NCBI GenBank assembly: GCA_002422785.1
Contig: DITK01000002.1
Location: 1 to 40,038 of the forward strand
From: Francisellaceae bacterium UBA6186
Lineage (GTDB): Bacteria > Pseudomonadota > Gammaproteobacteria > UBA6186 > Azoamicaceae
Direction of reading: 5' to 3'
Length of the DNA: 40,038 nt
Shown here: piece by piece, positions 32,414 through 40,038 of the stretch
Layout: each line of letters starts with the position of its first letter
Position numbering within the stretch: the stretch's first letter is position 1
Position numbers and translations under genes: made by a program
Notes under the pieces: model-generated
The model's input: only the letters and a program-made list of their open reading frames with translations
The model's database searches: none
Told to the model about the DNA's origin: nothing

Positions 32414-33250
32414 ATGGCAGCTAAAATTGGAAAAAAATCTAAAACTACCACCAAAGCAGTCAAAAAGACCTACGCAACCAAAAAGGTTGCTAAAAATCTT
32501 AAAGCCACAAGCAAAAAAAAAGTTGGTTATAAATCAAAATCAATAATTGCCAAAGCTAAAATCAAACCTAAAACAAAAAAAACATCCGTAGTTACTATTC
32601 AATCAAAAAAATCTAGCTCTAAAAAGCCTAAAGTCAAAACTAGCTCTATTAAAAAAATCACTAAAAAATCAGTTGCTAAAAAGATTAAAAAAACGCAGCC
32701 AAAAATTATTAACAAACCAAAAGATAAAGATATTGTTATAGAAAAAAAATTATCTAAATCTTTATCCCAAATAAATACCAACGATCATCAAACCAGGCCT
32801 ACTGTTGACAAAGAACAATTAAAGTTAAACAACCAAGCAGCTTTATCCGGACCAAGCAAATTTCAGCCTTATCATATAGATGTAACTGAAGGCTATATGA
32901 ACGATCAACAATTAAGTCATTTTGAAAATATTTTAGAAAGTTGGAAGCAAGAATTAATGCTAGAAGTTGATAATACTATTATAGAAATGAAAGAAGCTGA
33001 TATTTTAGCCGACCCAAACGATAGAGCGACTCAAGAAGAAACTTTTAACTTAGAACTAAGAACTAGGGATAGAGAAAGAAAATTAATTAAAAAAATTGAG
33101 GCAGCTCTTAAAAAAATTAATGAACAAAAATACGGTTATTGTGATACTTGTGGGGTTGAAATAGGTGTTAGACGTTTAGAGGCCAGACCAACTGCTACAT
33201 TATGTATAGAATGTAAAACACTATCAGAAATAAGAGAAAAAAGGGCATAA
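32414..33250 (+). CDS. dksA: DksA with a long lysine-rich histone-H1-like head
   Basis: RNA polymerase secondary-channel factor that with ppGpp retunes transcription. Residues about 140-278 are a complete DksA: coiled coil with the tip aspartates Asp200 and Asp203 (ADPNDRATQEE), LELRTRDRERKLIKKIEAALKK, and the four-cysteine zinc finger (Cys243, Cys246, Cys264, Cys267) in YGYCDTCGVEIGVRRLEARPTATLCIECKTLSEIREK. Residues 1 to about 115 form an extension of Lys, Ser, Thr and Ala repeats (KKSSSKKPKVK, ITKKSVAKKIKK) like bacterial histone-H1-like proteins. E. coli DksA has 151 residues. The head is translated in frame from an ATG with an AGGGAT ribosome site. It may bind DNA or RNA. Confidence 0.93.
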   Translation: MAAKIGKKSKTTTKAVKKTYATKKVAKNLKATSKKKVGYKSKSIIAKAKIKPKTKKTSVVTIQSKKSSSKKPKVKTSSIKKITKKSVAKKIKKTQPKIINKPKDKDIVIEKKLSKSLSQINTNDHQTRPTVDKEQLKLNNQAALSGPSKFQPYHIDVTEGYMNDQQLSHFENILESWKQELMLEVDNTIIEMKEADILADPNDRATQEETFNLELRTRDRERKLIKKIEAALKKINEQKYGYCDTCGVEIGVRRLEARPTATLCIECKTLSEIREKRA

Positions 33251-33253
33251 AGT

Positions 33254-34024
33254 GTGACAACTTTAAGTGTTTGTATAGTTACTCAAAATGAAGAGTGTAA
33301 TATAGAAACAACTTTACAAACTATAATGTTTGCTGACGAAATTATTATTGTTGATTCATATAGTTCCGACCAAACTGTAAATATATGTAAAAAATATACC
33401 AATAAGATTTATTTTAATCATTGGCAAGGGTGTGGTATTCAAAAAAAATTCGCACTAGAAAAAGCATCCTGTGATTGGGTGTTAATTTTAGATGCTGATG
33501 AAAGATTGTCTTTGGATCTACAACAAGAGATCCAACATACCATTATAAATACAAACCAACACTCTGGTTTTTTAATTCCATTTCAAACATTTTATTTAGG
33601 CAAAGCGATAAAATATGGAGATTGGTATAAAGAACAGCATTTGCGCTTATTTAAGCGCAGCCAAGGACAAATAATAGCTAACTACGTACATTTTGGTCTA
33701 CAAGTAACTGGTTCTATTGGTAAATTACATAATCGTATATCACATAATTCTTTCCCTAATGTGGAAATAATATTAAACAAAATAAATAACTATTCTACAT
33801 TAGGTGCTAAAGATAAGCTAAAAGCTGGCAAAACAGCTAACTTATTTACAGCTATTGCACATGGATGTTTTACATTTATTCGTGGCTATATTTTTAGATT
33901 AGGATTTTTAGACGGCAAATATGGTTTTATCTTAGCAATATCAAATGCCCAAGGTGCTTACTATAAATATATTAAATTAATGTTTCTTGCTCTACCGTTA
34001 AAGCCTGGATCGGCGGATCAATAA
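33254..34024 (+). CDS. Family 2 glycosyltransferase, WaaE/KdtX-like
   Basis: Nucleotide-sugar-dependent glycosyltransferase (GT-A fold), 256 residues, similar to lipopolysaccharide core beta-glucosyltransferases. LSVCIVTQNEECNIETTLQTI is the N-terminal donor-binding block, VDSYSSDQTV and DWVLILDADERLS (DxD-like metal site) follow, then KAIKYGDWYKEQHLRLFKR and YVHFGLQV. Amphipathic helices near the C-terminus would place it at the inner membrane. The start codon is GTG at 33254, three bases after the dksA stop with AGGG as ribosome site. Its 3' end overlaps the convergent HicB-like gene by 53 bases. It probably builds the LPS or LOS core. Confidence 0.88.
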   Translation: MTTLSVCIVTQNEECNIETTLQTIMFADEIIIVDSYSSDQTVNICKKYTNKIYFNHWQGCGIQKKFALEKASCDWVLILDADERLSLDLQQEIQHTIINTNQHSGFLIPFQTFYLGKAIKYGDWYKEQHLRLFKRSQGQIIANYVHFGLQVTGSIGKLHNRISHNSFPNVEIILNKINNYSTLGAKDKLKAGKTANLFTAIAHGCFTFIRGYIFRLGFLDGKYGFILAISNAQGAYYKYIKLMFLALPLKPGSADQ

Positions 34025-34199
34025 ATTCTAGCAATGCCAAGTATTGTTCCGCTGCTATTTTAAATGATTCTTCCAAATCTTTTTTATATTCTGCCTGAAA
34101 AATTATTAAATCACTCGAATTAATTACTTCACCATAAAAACACCCGGTACGACTAATATAATTAATTTCGGCAATAAATTTTTTATATTTCAGGATCAT
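33972..34199 (-). CDS. HicB-like protein, short and without HicA
   Basis: 75-residue protein with the N-terminal HicB fold: MILKYKKFIAEINYISRTGCFYGEVINSSDLIIFQAE then DLEESFKIAAEQYLALLE. HicB antitoxins normally carry a C-terminal DNA-binding part (total about 110 residues); here the frame stops after DPPIQALTVEQETLI inside the convergent glycosyltransferase gene. No HicA toxin gene lies beside it. It follows the FMN-reductase gene by 11 bases. It is either a truncated antitoxin left after loss of the toxin or a stand-alone HicB_lk domain protein. Confidence 0.7.
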   Translation of the reverse strand: MILKYKKFIAEINYISRTGCFYGEVINSSDLIIFQAEYKKDLEESFKIAAEQYLALLEFIDPPIQALTVEQETLI

Positions 34200-34210
34200 A
34201 AAAATAAATA

Positions 34211-34762
34211 TTACTGTAATGCTTTAGTAAACTTTATAAAAGATAATATTAAATCAGATAAAGTATTGGCTTTGCGTTGATCTATTAATTCATTTTTTTC
34301 ATTGAACGCTTGATAAGAAGATGCCAAAGAAAATGTCTTGGGGAAAACAAAAGAACCGCAACCCTCAAAAGGTACTTTAAGAGGCAACAGAGCACGTTCA
34401 CCTCCAACTAATGATGGGGAAGCGGATAACAATAATACTGATTTATTATTCCATGGCATTGGTCTATAACGAGAAATCCAATCAAACATATTTTTAAAAT
34501 ATCCAGGATAAGAATAATTATATTCTGGAGTTGCAAGAATTAATCCATTGGCTGTTGCCAATTTTTCTTTAAAACATTCGGCTCCCTCGGGGAATCCTTT
34601 ATTGTTCTGTACATCTTCGTTATAAGAAGGCATGTCGTACTCTAACAAATCCAAAATTTCAATTTTCATGCTATTAGCTTGAAAGATTTGCTCTACTAAT
34701 TTGATTAGTTTTCTATTATATGACTCTTTACGCACAGATAAAGAAAATGCTAAAAACTTCAT
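34211..34762 (-). CDS. NADPH-dependent FMN reductase
   Basis: Flavodoxin-like NAD(P)H:quinone/chromate reductase family, 183 residues. The flavin-phosphate loop is LSVRKESYNRKLI (Ser/Arg/Asn pattern), the second block is GLILATPEYNYSYPGYFKNMFDWISR with the family PEYN motif, and the third is LLLSASPSLVGGERAL. It is cytoplasmic and probably acts on quinones or free flavin as a defence against oxidative stress. It is divergent from the FAD oxidoreductase gene across an AT-rich 125-base spacer. Confidence 0.9.
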   Translation of the reverse strand: MKFLAFSLSVRKESYNRKLIKLVEQIFQANSMKIEILDLLEYDMPSYNEDVQNNKGFPEGAECFKEKLATANGLILATPEYNYSYPGYFKNMFDWISRYRPMPWNNKSVLLLSASPSLVGGERALLPLKVPFEGCGSFVFPKTFSLASSYQAFNEKNELIDQRKANTLSDLILSFIKFTKALQ

Positions 34763-34887
34763 GCTATTACCCTTTTTATATATAATTTTCTAGTTATTAT
34801 ATATAAAGAATTATATAAATAGTATAATCACAAAATTAAATTATTTTTATTATCAAGCAACAACATTAAAAAGTGAGTTTAATAAAT

Positions 34888-36102
34888 ATGATTGAAATTA
34901 AAACCGATATAGTAATTATTGGAGCGGGAATTGCGGGTTTATGGCTAACAAATATATTGCAAACAGCTGGCTTCAATTGTATTTTATTAGAAAATAATGC
35001 CATAGGCTCTGGGCAAACAATTAATTCCCAAGGAATGCTGCATAGCGGAATTAAGTACGCCCTACAAGGCACCGTTACAGCTGAAACTAAAGCAATTAAA
35101 GATGCCCCTTTTTTATGGCAACAAGCTTTAGCAAATAATAGTAGCATCAAATTAAGCGAAAATTGTATTTTAGCTAATTGCCAATATTTATGGTCTAATG
35201 GCAATTTGTCATCCAATATTGCTAATTTTTTTGTTAGCAAAGTACTGCAAAGTTCTGTAAATAAAGTAGATCAAAATAATTTTCCAGAACCATTTATCAC
35301 AGACAAGTTTAACGGATCGATTTACCGGCTAAATGAAACTGTCTTAAATTTAACAACTACTTTACAAGAATTATTGAGGCCAATACATGATAGCAGTATT
35401 AAAATAGATTCTATTTGTATAGAATCAGAACAACAAAGTAATGTTAATAAATGTTTTATTGATATTAAAGGGGAAAAATTTTTATTATCCGCTAAAAAAT
35501 ATATTTTCACAGCCGGAGAAGGTACTAATCAATTTTTATCATTATTCAACCATAGCCCTAAAATGCAAACTAGACCGTTACACATGGTCGCCGTAAAAGC
35601 CAAATCTTTGCCAATGTTGTTCGGACATAACATTGGATTGCAACAATTACCTACAATATCTATTTCTAGTCACCAAACATCTGATGGGCATGTCGTTTGG
35701 CAATGTGGCGGTAAAATTGCCGAAGACGGAGTGACAAAATCTAGTTTAGAGCAAATAGAAATTTTTAAATCTACTCTAAAACTGGTATTTCCTTGGTTGC
35801 AATTTAATAATGCAGAATATTCGTGGGGTACTTTTGCCATCAATCGTGCCGAAAATTTACGTTCCGATGGTAAAAAACCAACCCATGCAACTTGGTTTCC
35901 ATTAAATAATGTTATTTTTGCGTGGCCCACAAAACTAGTTTTGGCGCCGATGATGGCAGAAGAAATAGTAAACTATTTGCAACAAGAATTATCTGTGGAA
36001 TCAATTAAATCCACTAATCAAGCAACTAATTTAATTAATTTAGATATAATAAATAAACTACCTAAACCTATTATCGCCTCTCCGTGGTGGGAACATATAT
36101 GA
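34888..36102 (+). CDS. FAD-dependent oxidoreductase, DAO/glycerol-3-phosphate-dehydrogenase-like
   Basis: Flavoprotein of the D-amino-acid-oxidase fold, 404 residues from the ATG at 34888. A GTG at 34873 would add five residues, but it lies in the probable ribosome site. TDIVIIGAGIAGLWLTNILQ is the dinucleotide fold (GAGIAG, 12-17), LLENNAIGSGQTINSQGMLHSGIKYAL is the family second motif, and YIFTAGEGTNQFLS is the central flavin segment. The substrate is not determined. The ATGA overlap with the next gene, an aldo/keto reductase, makes a two-gene redox operon. Confidence 0.8.
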   Translation: MIEIKTDIVIIGAGIAGLWLTNILQTAGFNCILLENNAIGSGQTINSQGMLHSGIKYALQGTVTAETKAIKDAPFLWQQALANNSSIKLSENCILANCQYLWSNGNLSSNIANFFVSKVLQSSVNKVDQNNFPEPFITDKFNGSIYRLNETVLNLTTTLQELLRPIHDSSIKIDSICIESEQQSNVNKCFIDIKGEKFLLSAKKYIFTAGEGTNQFLSLFNHSPKMQTRPLHMVAVKAKSLPMLFGHNIGLQQLPTISISSHQTSDGHVVWQCGGKIAEDGVTKSSLEQIEIFKSTLKLVFPWLQFNNAEYSWGTFAINRAENLRSDGKKPTHATWFPLNNVIFAWPTKLVLAPMMAEEIVNYLQQELSVESIKSTNQATNLINLDIINKLPKPIIASPWWEHI

Positions 36103-36884
36103 ATCACCAATCAACAATACAACTCAGCAAAACAGCTTTAGGAAACACAGGAATTTTAGTTTCTAAATTAGGCTTGGGAACAGTTAAATTTGGCAGAAAT
36201 ACTGGGGTTAAATATCCCAAACCATTTAAAATTCCTGACGACAACACTATCAAACAGTTATTAAATACTGCTAAAGAATTAAATATTAATTTATTAGACA
36301 CAGCTCCAGCCTATGGCACTAGCGAAGAACGCTTAGGTAATTTATTAAAAAATGAAAGACATGAATGGGTTATTTGTAGTAAAGCAGGTGAAACATGTAA
36401 AAATAATTTATCTTTATTTAATTTCAGCAAAGAATATATAATCACCTCTTTACAAAAAACTCTCCAAAATTTAAAAACTGATTATTTAGACATATTGTTA
36501 ATTCATTCTAATGGTCAAGATGAGAAAATTATTAATAGGTATCAAATTTTTGATACTCTATCTGATTTAAAAAAACAAGGACTTATAAGAGCTTTTGGCA
36601 TGTCTTGTAAAACTGTAGCTGGCGGCATATTAACTGTGCAAATTGCTGATGTAGTTATGGTAACTTTAAATTTAAATGATCTAGAAGCTATACCAGTAAT
36701 AAAAGAAGCTAATAACTTAAACAAAGGAATTTTAATCAAAAAATCTCTAGACAGCGGACATTTAGCGATTAACCATAGCATGAATTTAATCTTTAAAAAC
36801 CCAGAAACAAGAGGCATAAACAGCGTCATTCTAGGGACAATTAACCCGGAGCATTTAACCGAAGCCGCCAGTTATATAGTATAA
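36099..36884 (+). CDS. Aldo/keto reductase
   Basis: NAD(P)H-dependent aldo/keto reductase (TIM barrel), 261 residues from the ATG at 36099 that overlaps the preceding stop. The catalytic tetrad is complete: Asp67 and Tyr72 (LLDTAPAYGTSEERLG), Lys95 (VICSKAG) and His136 (DILLIHSNG). It is somewhat short, missing part of the C-terminal loop region. SVILGTINPEHLTEA near the end is the usual cofactor-binding finish. The substrate is unknown; it probably works with the linked FAD oxidoreductase. Confidence 0.9.
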   Translation: MNHQSTIQLSKTALGNTGILVSKLGLGTVKFGRNTGVKYPKPFKIPDDNTIKQLLNTAKELNINLLDTAPAYGTSEERLGNLLKNERHEWVICSKAGETCKNNLSLFNFSKEYIITSLQKTLQNLKTDYLDILLIHSNGQDEKIINRYQIFDTLSDLKKQGLIRAFGMSCKTVAGGILTVQIADVVMVTLNLNDLEAIPVIKEANNLNKGILIKKSLDSGHLAINHSMNLIFKNPETRGINSVILGTINPEHLTEAASYIV

Positions 36885-37022
36885 GCAACAATTATTTATT
36901 CTCCCTAATATCTGGTAGTTCATAATGTATCAGTTGCCGCTACTACCGTTTTTACGATTAAACCTGTAAAATCATTTAATTTTATGTAAAATAATATTTA
37001 TTTAGTTGGTAAATTATAAACA

Positions 37023-37823
37023 ATGCAATATCAAGCTTCCCTTAAACGAACAAACATCGGCCTAGTAGCTATTAAAAAAGTTATTAACCCCTATGCTAAA
37101 ATTAAAATAAAATCAGATCTTTCTGGGGTGGAAACCCAAAATATGCCATTTGTAACTAATCCTTTTGACGAAGTAGCTATAATCGAGGCAGTAAAATTAA
37201 AAGAACAAGGAATATTACACTCTATCATCGCTGTATCTATCGGGCATGACTCTAAAGACATATTAATACAAGCCCTGGCTAGGGGTGCAGATAAAGCAAT
37301 TTTCATTAAAACTGAACAATCTATGATGCTAACACCACTAAATGTCGCAAAAATTTTGCAATATTTAGTTTTAGAAAATCAGGTAAATATGGTTTTTTTA
37401 GGTAAACAAGCAATCGATGACGATTCTAACCAAACTGGTCAAATGCTAGCTGGATTATTAAATTGGCCACAAGGATGCTTTGTTGCTAAAATAACACCTA
37501 ATTTTCTAATGTCGAATTTACAAATAGTAAGAGAAATTGATACCGGTATAGAAATATTAGATATTAGTCTACCAGCAGTTATTACTATGGAACTACAATA
37601 TAATGAACCTAAATATCTTTCTGTAGCTCAATTAATGCAGGCGAAAAAAAAACCATTAGATCTAATTTTATTAGAACAATTATTAATACACCTTAAAAAT
37701 TTTAACACCGATAATATTCAAATACTAACAACCACCTCTCCGCCAATATTGCCTGTTGGGATTAGAATACAAACTGCTGCCGAATTAATTAAACAACTAC
37801 AAACGAAGGACAAAGTATTATAA
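37023..37823 (+). CDS. etfB: Electron transfer flavoprotein beta subunit
   Basis: Small subunit of the ETF heterodimer that collects electrons from acyl-CoA and other dehydrogenases and passes them to ETF-quinone oxidoreductase. 266 residues. Family blocks are VAIKKVINPYAKIKIK, NPFDEVAIIEAVKLKEQG, ALARGADKAIFIKT, the hallmark LGKQAIDDDSNQTGQMLAGLLNWPQ, and REIDTGIEILDISLPAVITM. The stop shares one base with the etfA start (TAATG), so the two are coupled. A promoter should lie in 36885-37022, but no clear boxes were seen there. Confidence 0.94.
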   Translation: MQYQASLKRTNIGLVAIKKVINPYAKIKIKSDLSGVETQNMPFVTNPFDEVAIIEAVKLKEQGILHSIIAVSIGHDSKDILIQALARGADKAIFIKTEQSMMLTPLNVAKILQYLVLENQVNMVFLGKQAIDDDSNQTGQMLAGLLNWPQGCFVAKITPNFLMSNLQIVREIDTGIEILDISLPAVITMELQYNEPKYLSVAQLMQAKKKPLDLILLEQLLIHLKNFNTDNIQILTTTSPPILPVGIRIQTAAELIKQLQTKDKVL

Positions 37824-38821
37824 TGGCTGCTTTAATTATTGCCGAACATAATAATACTGAATTACTACCAGCAACCATTGCTACCATCAATGCTGCCAGC
37901 TTGTTAACCCAAAACATAACAGTATTAATTATTGGCTATAATTGCCAATCGGTGGTTAATCAGACATCTGTGGCTCGCTATGTCACAAAAGTTTTATATG
38001 TTGATCATAGCAATTATCAATATTTATTAGCAGAAAATATTGCAACTATTGTTATAAAAACTATTAATAATAAAAATAAAGACTACTACCAATATATTAT
38101 GGTTGGCGCCACAACATTCGGTAAAAATGCGTTACCCAGAATTGCCGCCATGCTAGATGTAGAACAAATATCAGAAGTTACTAAAATTATTAATAACGAT
38201 ACCTTTGAAAGATTTATTTATGCAGGTAATGCTATCCAAACAGTTAAACTACTATGCCAGATTAAATGTTTAACTATTAGAACTATAAATTTTAATGACG
38301 AATTTATACAAAATATTTATACCTCTGAAATAACATCATTAGACCACTTAGATTTTTTCATTAACAACAATATTAAATTTTCAATAAATCAAATTAATCC
38401 TTGCTTATCTACGGCTATAAGGCCAAGTTTATCTACCGCTAAAATAGTAGTCGCTGGCGGCAGCGCACTAAAATCTAAAGAAAATTTCGCCCTAATTGAA
38501 CAATTAGCAGATCAATTAAATGCAGCAGTTGGCGCATCCAAATCAGCAGTTGATGCAGGTTTCGCTCCAAATAGCTGGCAAATTGGACAAACCGGAAAAA
38601 TTATAGCCCCTAAATTATATATTGCAGCAGGTATTTCAGGAGCTATACAGCACATTACTGGCATAAAAGAAAGTAAGGTTATTGTAGCAATTAATATTGA
38701 TGAAAATGCGCCAATTTTTAAAATTGCTAATTATGCAATAGTTAGTGATTTATTTAAAATTATTCCCGAACTTATTAAAGAACTATCTTCCATTAACCAA
38801 TCAGCCGAGCAAGTTATATGA
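37823..38821 (+). CDS. etfA: Electron transfer flavoprotein alpha subunit
   Basis: FAD-binding subunit of ETF, 332 residues. The C-terminal FAD domain is clear (207-320): IVVAGGSALKS, VGASKSAVDAGFAPNSWQIGQTGKIIAPKLYIAAGISGAIQHITG, then NIDENAPIFKIANYAIVSDLF. Lys240 stands where most family members have an FAD-contacting arginine (GASR), a conservative change. The N-terminal half is divergent in sequence but has the usual fold-level pattern (TFGKNALPRIAAMLD). A glyA gene starts 14 bases on. Confidence 0.93.
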   Translation: MAALIIAEHNNTELLPATIATINAASLLTQNITVLIIGYNCQSVVNQTSVARYVTKVLYVDHSNYQYLLAENIATIVIKTINNKNKDYYQYIMVGATTFGKNALPRIAAMLDVEQISEVTKIINNDTFERFIYAGNAIQTVKLLCQIKCLTIRTINFNDEFIQNIYTSEITSLDHLDFFINNNIKFSINQINPCLSTAIRPSLSTAKIVVAGGSALKSKENFALIEQLADQLNAAVGASKSAVDAGFAPNSWQIGQTGKIIAPKLYIAAGISGAIQHITGIKESKVIVAINIDENAPIFKIANYAIVSDLFKIIPELIKELSSINQSAEQVI

Positions 38822-38835
38822 TTTATTAGGATTTT

Positions 38836-40038
38836 ATGTATACCAATGATTTAATTGAAAATTTTGATCCAGATTTATTTAAGGCAGTTAATTTGGAAGC
38901 AAAACGACAGGAACAACATATAGAATTAATTGCTTCTGAAAATTATGTAAGCCTCGGAGTATTAAAACTACAAGGCTCAATATTAACTAATAAATATGCT
39001 GAGGGTTACCCACATAATCGCTACTACGGTGGCTGTGAATTGGTAGATATTGTAGAAAACTTAGCTATAGATAGGGCAAAACAATTATTTAATGCCAACT
39101 ATGCTAATGTACAACCACATTCTGGTTCTCAAGCAAACGCTGCAGTAATGCTGGCATTATTAAATCCGGGAGATACTATATTAGGAATGGGATTAAACGA
39201 TGGCGGCCATTTAACCCATGGCTCCAAAGTTAATTTTTCTGGTAAGATATACCATGCTATACCTTATGGAGTTTCACCAACAACTGGAGAATTAGATTAT
39301 AACCAAATTTTAGACATGGCCATAGAACATAAGCCAAAACTAATTATTGCAGGCTTTTCTGCTTACTCTAGAATTATTGATTGGCAAAAGTTTAGACAAA
39401 TAGCCGATAATGTTGGCGCTTATCTGATGGCAGATATTGCTCATGTTGCAGGATTAATAGCTACTAATTTATATCCATCTCCAATCTCTATAGCCGACGT
39501 AGTAACATCAACTACACATAAAACTTTGCGTGGACCACGCGGCGGATTAATTCTTGCCAACGCCAGCAATCCGGAAATAATAAAAAAATTAAATTCAGCA
39601 ATTTTCCCAGGCTGCCAAGGTGGGCCACTAATGCACGTTATCGCCGCTAAAGCTTTCGCTTTTAAAGAGGCATTATTGCCAGAATTTACACAATATTGTC
39701 AACAAATAATTGATAACGCTAGGTGTATGGCTAAAATATTAATCAACAGAAATTATACTGTACTATCTGGCGGTACAGATAATCATATGTTTTTATTGAA
39801 TTTAATTGATAAACATTTAAGCGGTAAAGATGCTAATATCTCTTTGGGTTTAGCTAATATTACTGCCAATAAAAATTCAGTACCAAACGATCCCAGATCC
39901 CCAATGATAACTAGTGGCATACGTATCGGTACCCCAGCTATCACAACTCGTGGATTTAAAATTAAAGAGGCTTCAATGGTCGCCGATTGGATCGCTGACA
40001 TTTTAGATAATATTAATAATCAAGATAATATCATCAGT
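38836..40038 (+). CDS. glyA: Serine hydroxymethyltransferase, 3' end outside the window
   Basis: PLP enzyme that interconverts serine and glycine and supplies one-carbon units to folate. 401 of about 417 residues are visible; the frame is open to the last base. Family blocks are ELIASENYVS, NKYAEGYPHNRYYGGCE, VQPHSGSQANAAVM, GGHLTHGSKVNFSGK, and STTHKTLRGPRGG with the PLP lysine at Lys229 (the same number as in E. coli). GTDNHMFLLNLIDK and SGIRIGTPAITTRGF follow. One notable change is LNDGGHLTHG, with Asp where most have His before GGH. It has an AGG ribosome site and follows etfA by 14 bases. Confidence 0.96.
   Translation, partial: MYTNDLIENFDPDLFKAVNLEAKRQEQHIELIASENYVSLGVLKLQGSILTNKYAEGYPHNRYYGGCELVDIVENLAIDRAKQLFNANYANVQPHSGSQANAAVMLALLNPGDTILGMGLNDGGHLTHGSKVNFSGKIYHAIPYGVSPTTGELDYNQILDMAIEHKPKLIIAGFSAYSRIIDWQKFRQIADNVGAYLMADIAHVAGLIATNLYPSPISIADVVTSTTHKTLRGPRGGLILANASNPEIIKKLNSAIFPGCQGGPLMHVIAAKAFAFKEALLPEFTQYCQQIIDNARCMAKILINRNYTVLSGGTDNHMFLLNLIDKHLSGKDANISLGLANITANKNSVPNDPRSPMITSGIRIGTPAITTRGFKIKEASMVADWIADILDNINNQDNIIS

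Noticed and set aside
34763..34887. Promoter pair in the FMN reductase / FAD oxidoreductase divergent spacer
   Set aside because: Several TATAAT-like strings occur, but the region is so AT-rich that no -35/-10 pair stands out.
36885..37022. Regulatory element upstream of etfB
   Set aside because: Only a six-base inverted repeat (GGTAGT/ACTACC) was seen, which is expected by chance.
1..40038. tRNA, rRNA or CRISPR array
   Set aside because: Spacers were read for cloverleaf-like and direct-repeat patterns; none was convincing. Intergenic regions are short and AT-rich.

Overview
The window is AT-rich DNA of a gammaproteobacterium, most likely a host-associated or intracellular one. Gene content and order support this: a pilMNOPQ-aroK-damX block, apaH, a hemX/hemY pair, groSL behind a sigma-32-type promoter, sfsA beside dksA, mlaA, erpA, etfBA and glyA. 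An ankyrin-repeat protein, a Sel1-repeat lipoprotein, decayed mobile elements, homopolymer frameshifts and conserved genes with eroded active sites all suggest genome reduction in a host. I cannot name the species; a Legionellales-like relative is a guess from the gene mix.

Layout. 1-7.9 kb: the end of apaH (+) meets a minus-strand block of a short ferredoxin, damX, an aroK-like gene, and pilQ, pilP, pilO, pilN, pilM. aroB, normally between aroK and damX, is absent, and the AroK-like protein has lost its shikimate-binding residues. 8-11.9 kb (+): carboxylesterase, hemX-like gene, a run of three hairpins, proline iminopeptidase, hemY; a strong bidirectional terminator follows. 12-14.8 kb (-): groL, groS, and a PilW-like protein without a prepilin leader. 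14.8-21 kb: a 44-codon Rpn-type nuclease tail, an ankyrin protein with a possible permuted cysteine-hydrolase core, a proline-rich partner gene, an MFS transporter, a Sel1 lipoprotein and a GtrA-like membrane protein. 21-24.6 kb: a 22-residue Lys/Gly peptide gene with its own terminator, a stand-alone SpoIIE-type phosphatase, a porin and a TPR-like exported protein. 24.6-27.7 kb (-): mlaA, preceded by a divergent minor-pilin operon (PilV-, PilW- and PilX-like; the last carries a PilY1-like propeller motif). 27.8-32.2 kb: erpA, then an accessory scar (small ORF, Uma2 nuclease, resolvase tail, SDR stub, palindromic repeats, frameshifted lemA and DUF3137 genes, a probable Tn3 transposase tail), then sfsA with a changed nuclease motif. 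32.4-40 kb: dksA with a long lysine-rich histone-H1-like head, a glycosyltransferase, a HicB-like fragment, an FMN reductase, an FAD oxidoreductase with an aldo/keto reductase, etfB-etfA and glyA (cut by the window end).

How the genes work together. The inner-membrane platform and secretin of a type IVa pilus (PilMNOPQ) look intact, while the minor pilins at 25.4-27.7 kb and 14.1-14.8 kb are strongly divergent. This suggests a pilus or secretion machine that keeps its core but has a reduced or remodelled priming tip. That is the most interesting system-level observation here. The lysine-rich DksA, the H/C-motif ankyrin protein and the 22-residue basic peptide are the other leads.

No tRNA, rRNA or CRISPR array was recognised. 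No stretch over 300 bases lacks an annotated feature; the longest are 29406-29570 and 31455-31533, which hold decayed DNA.
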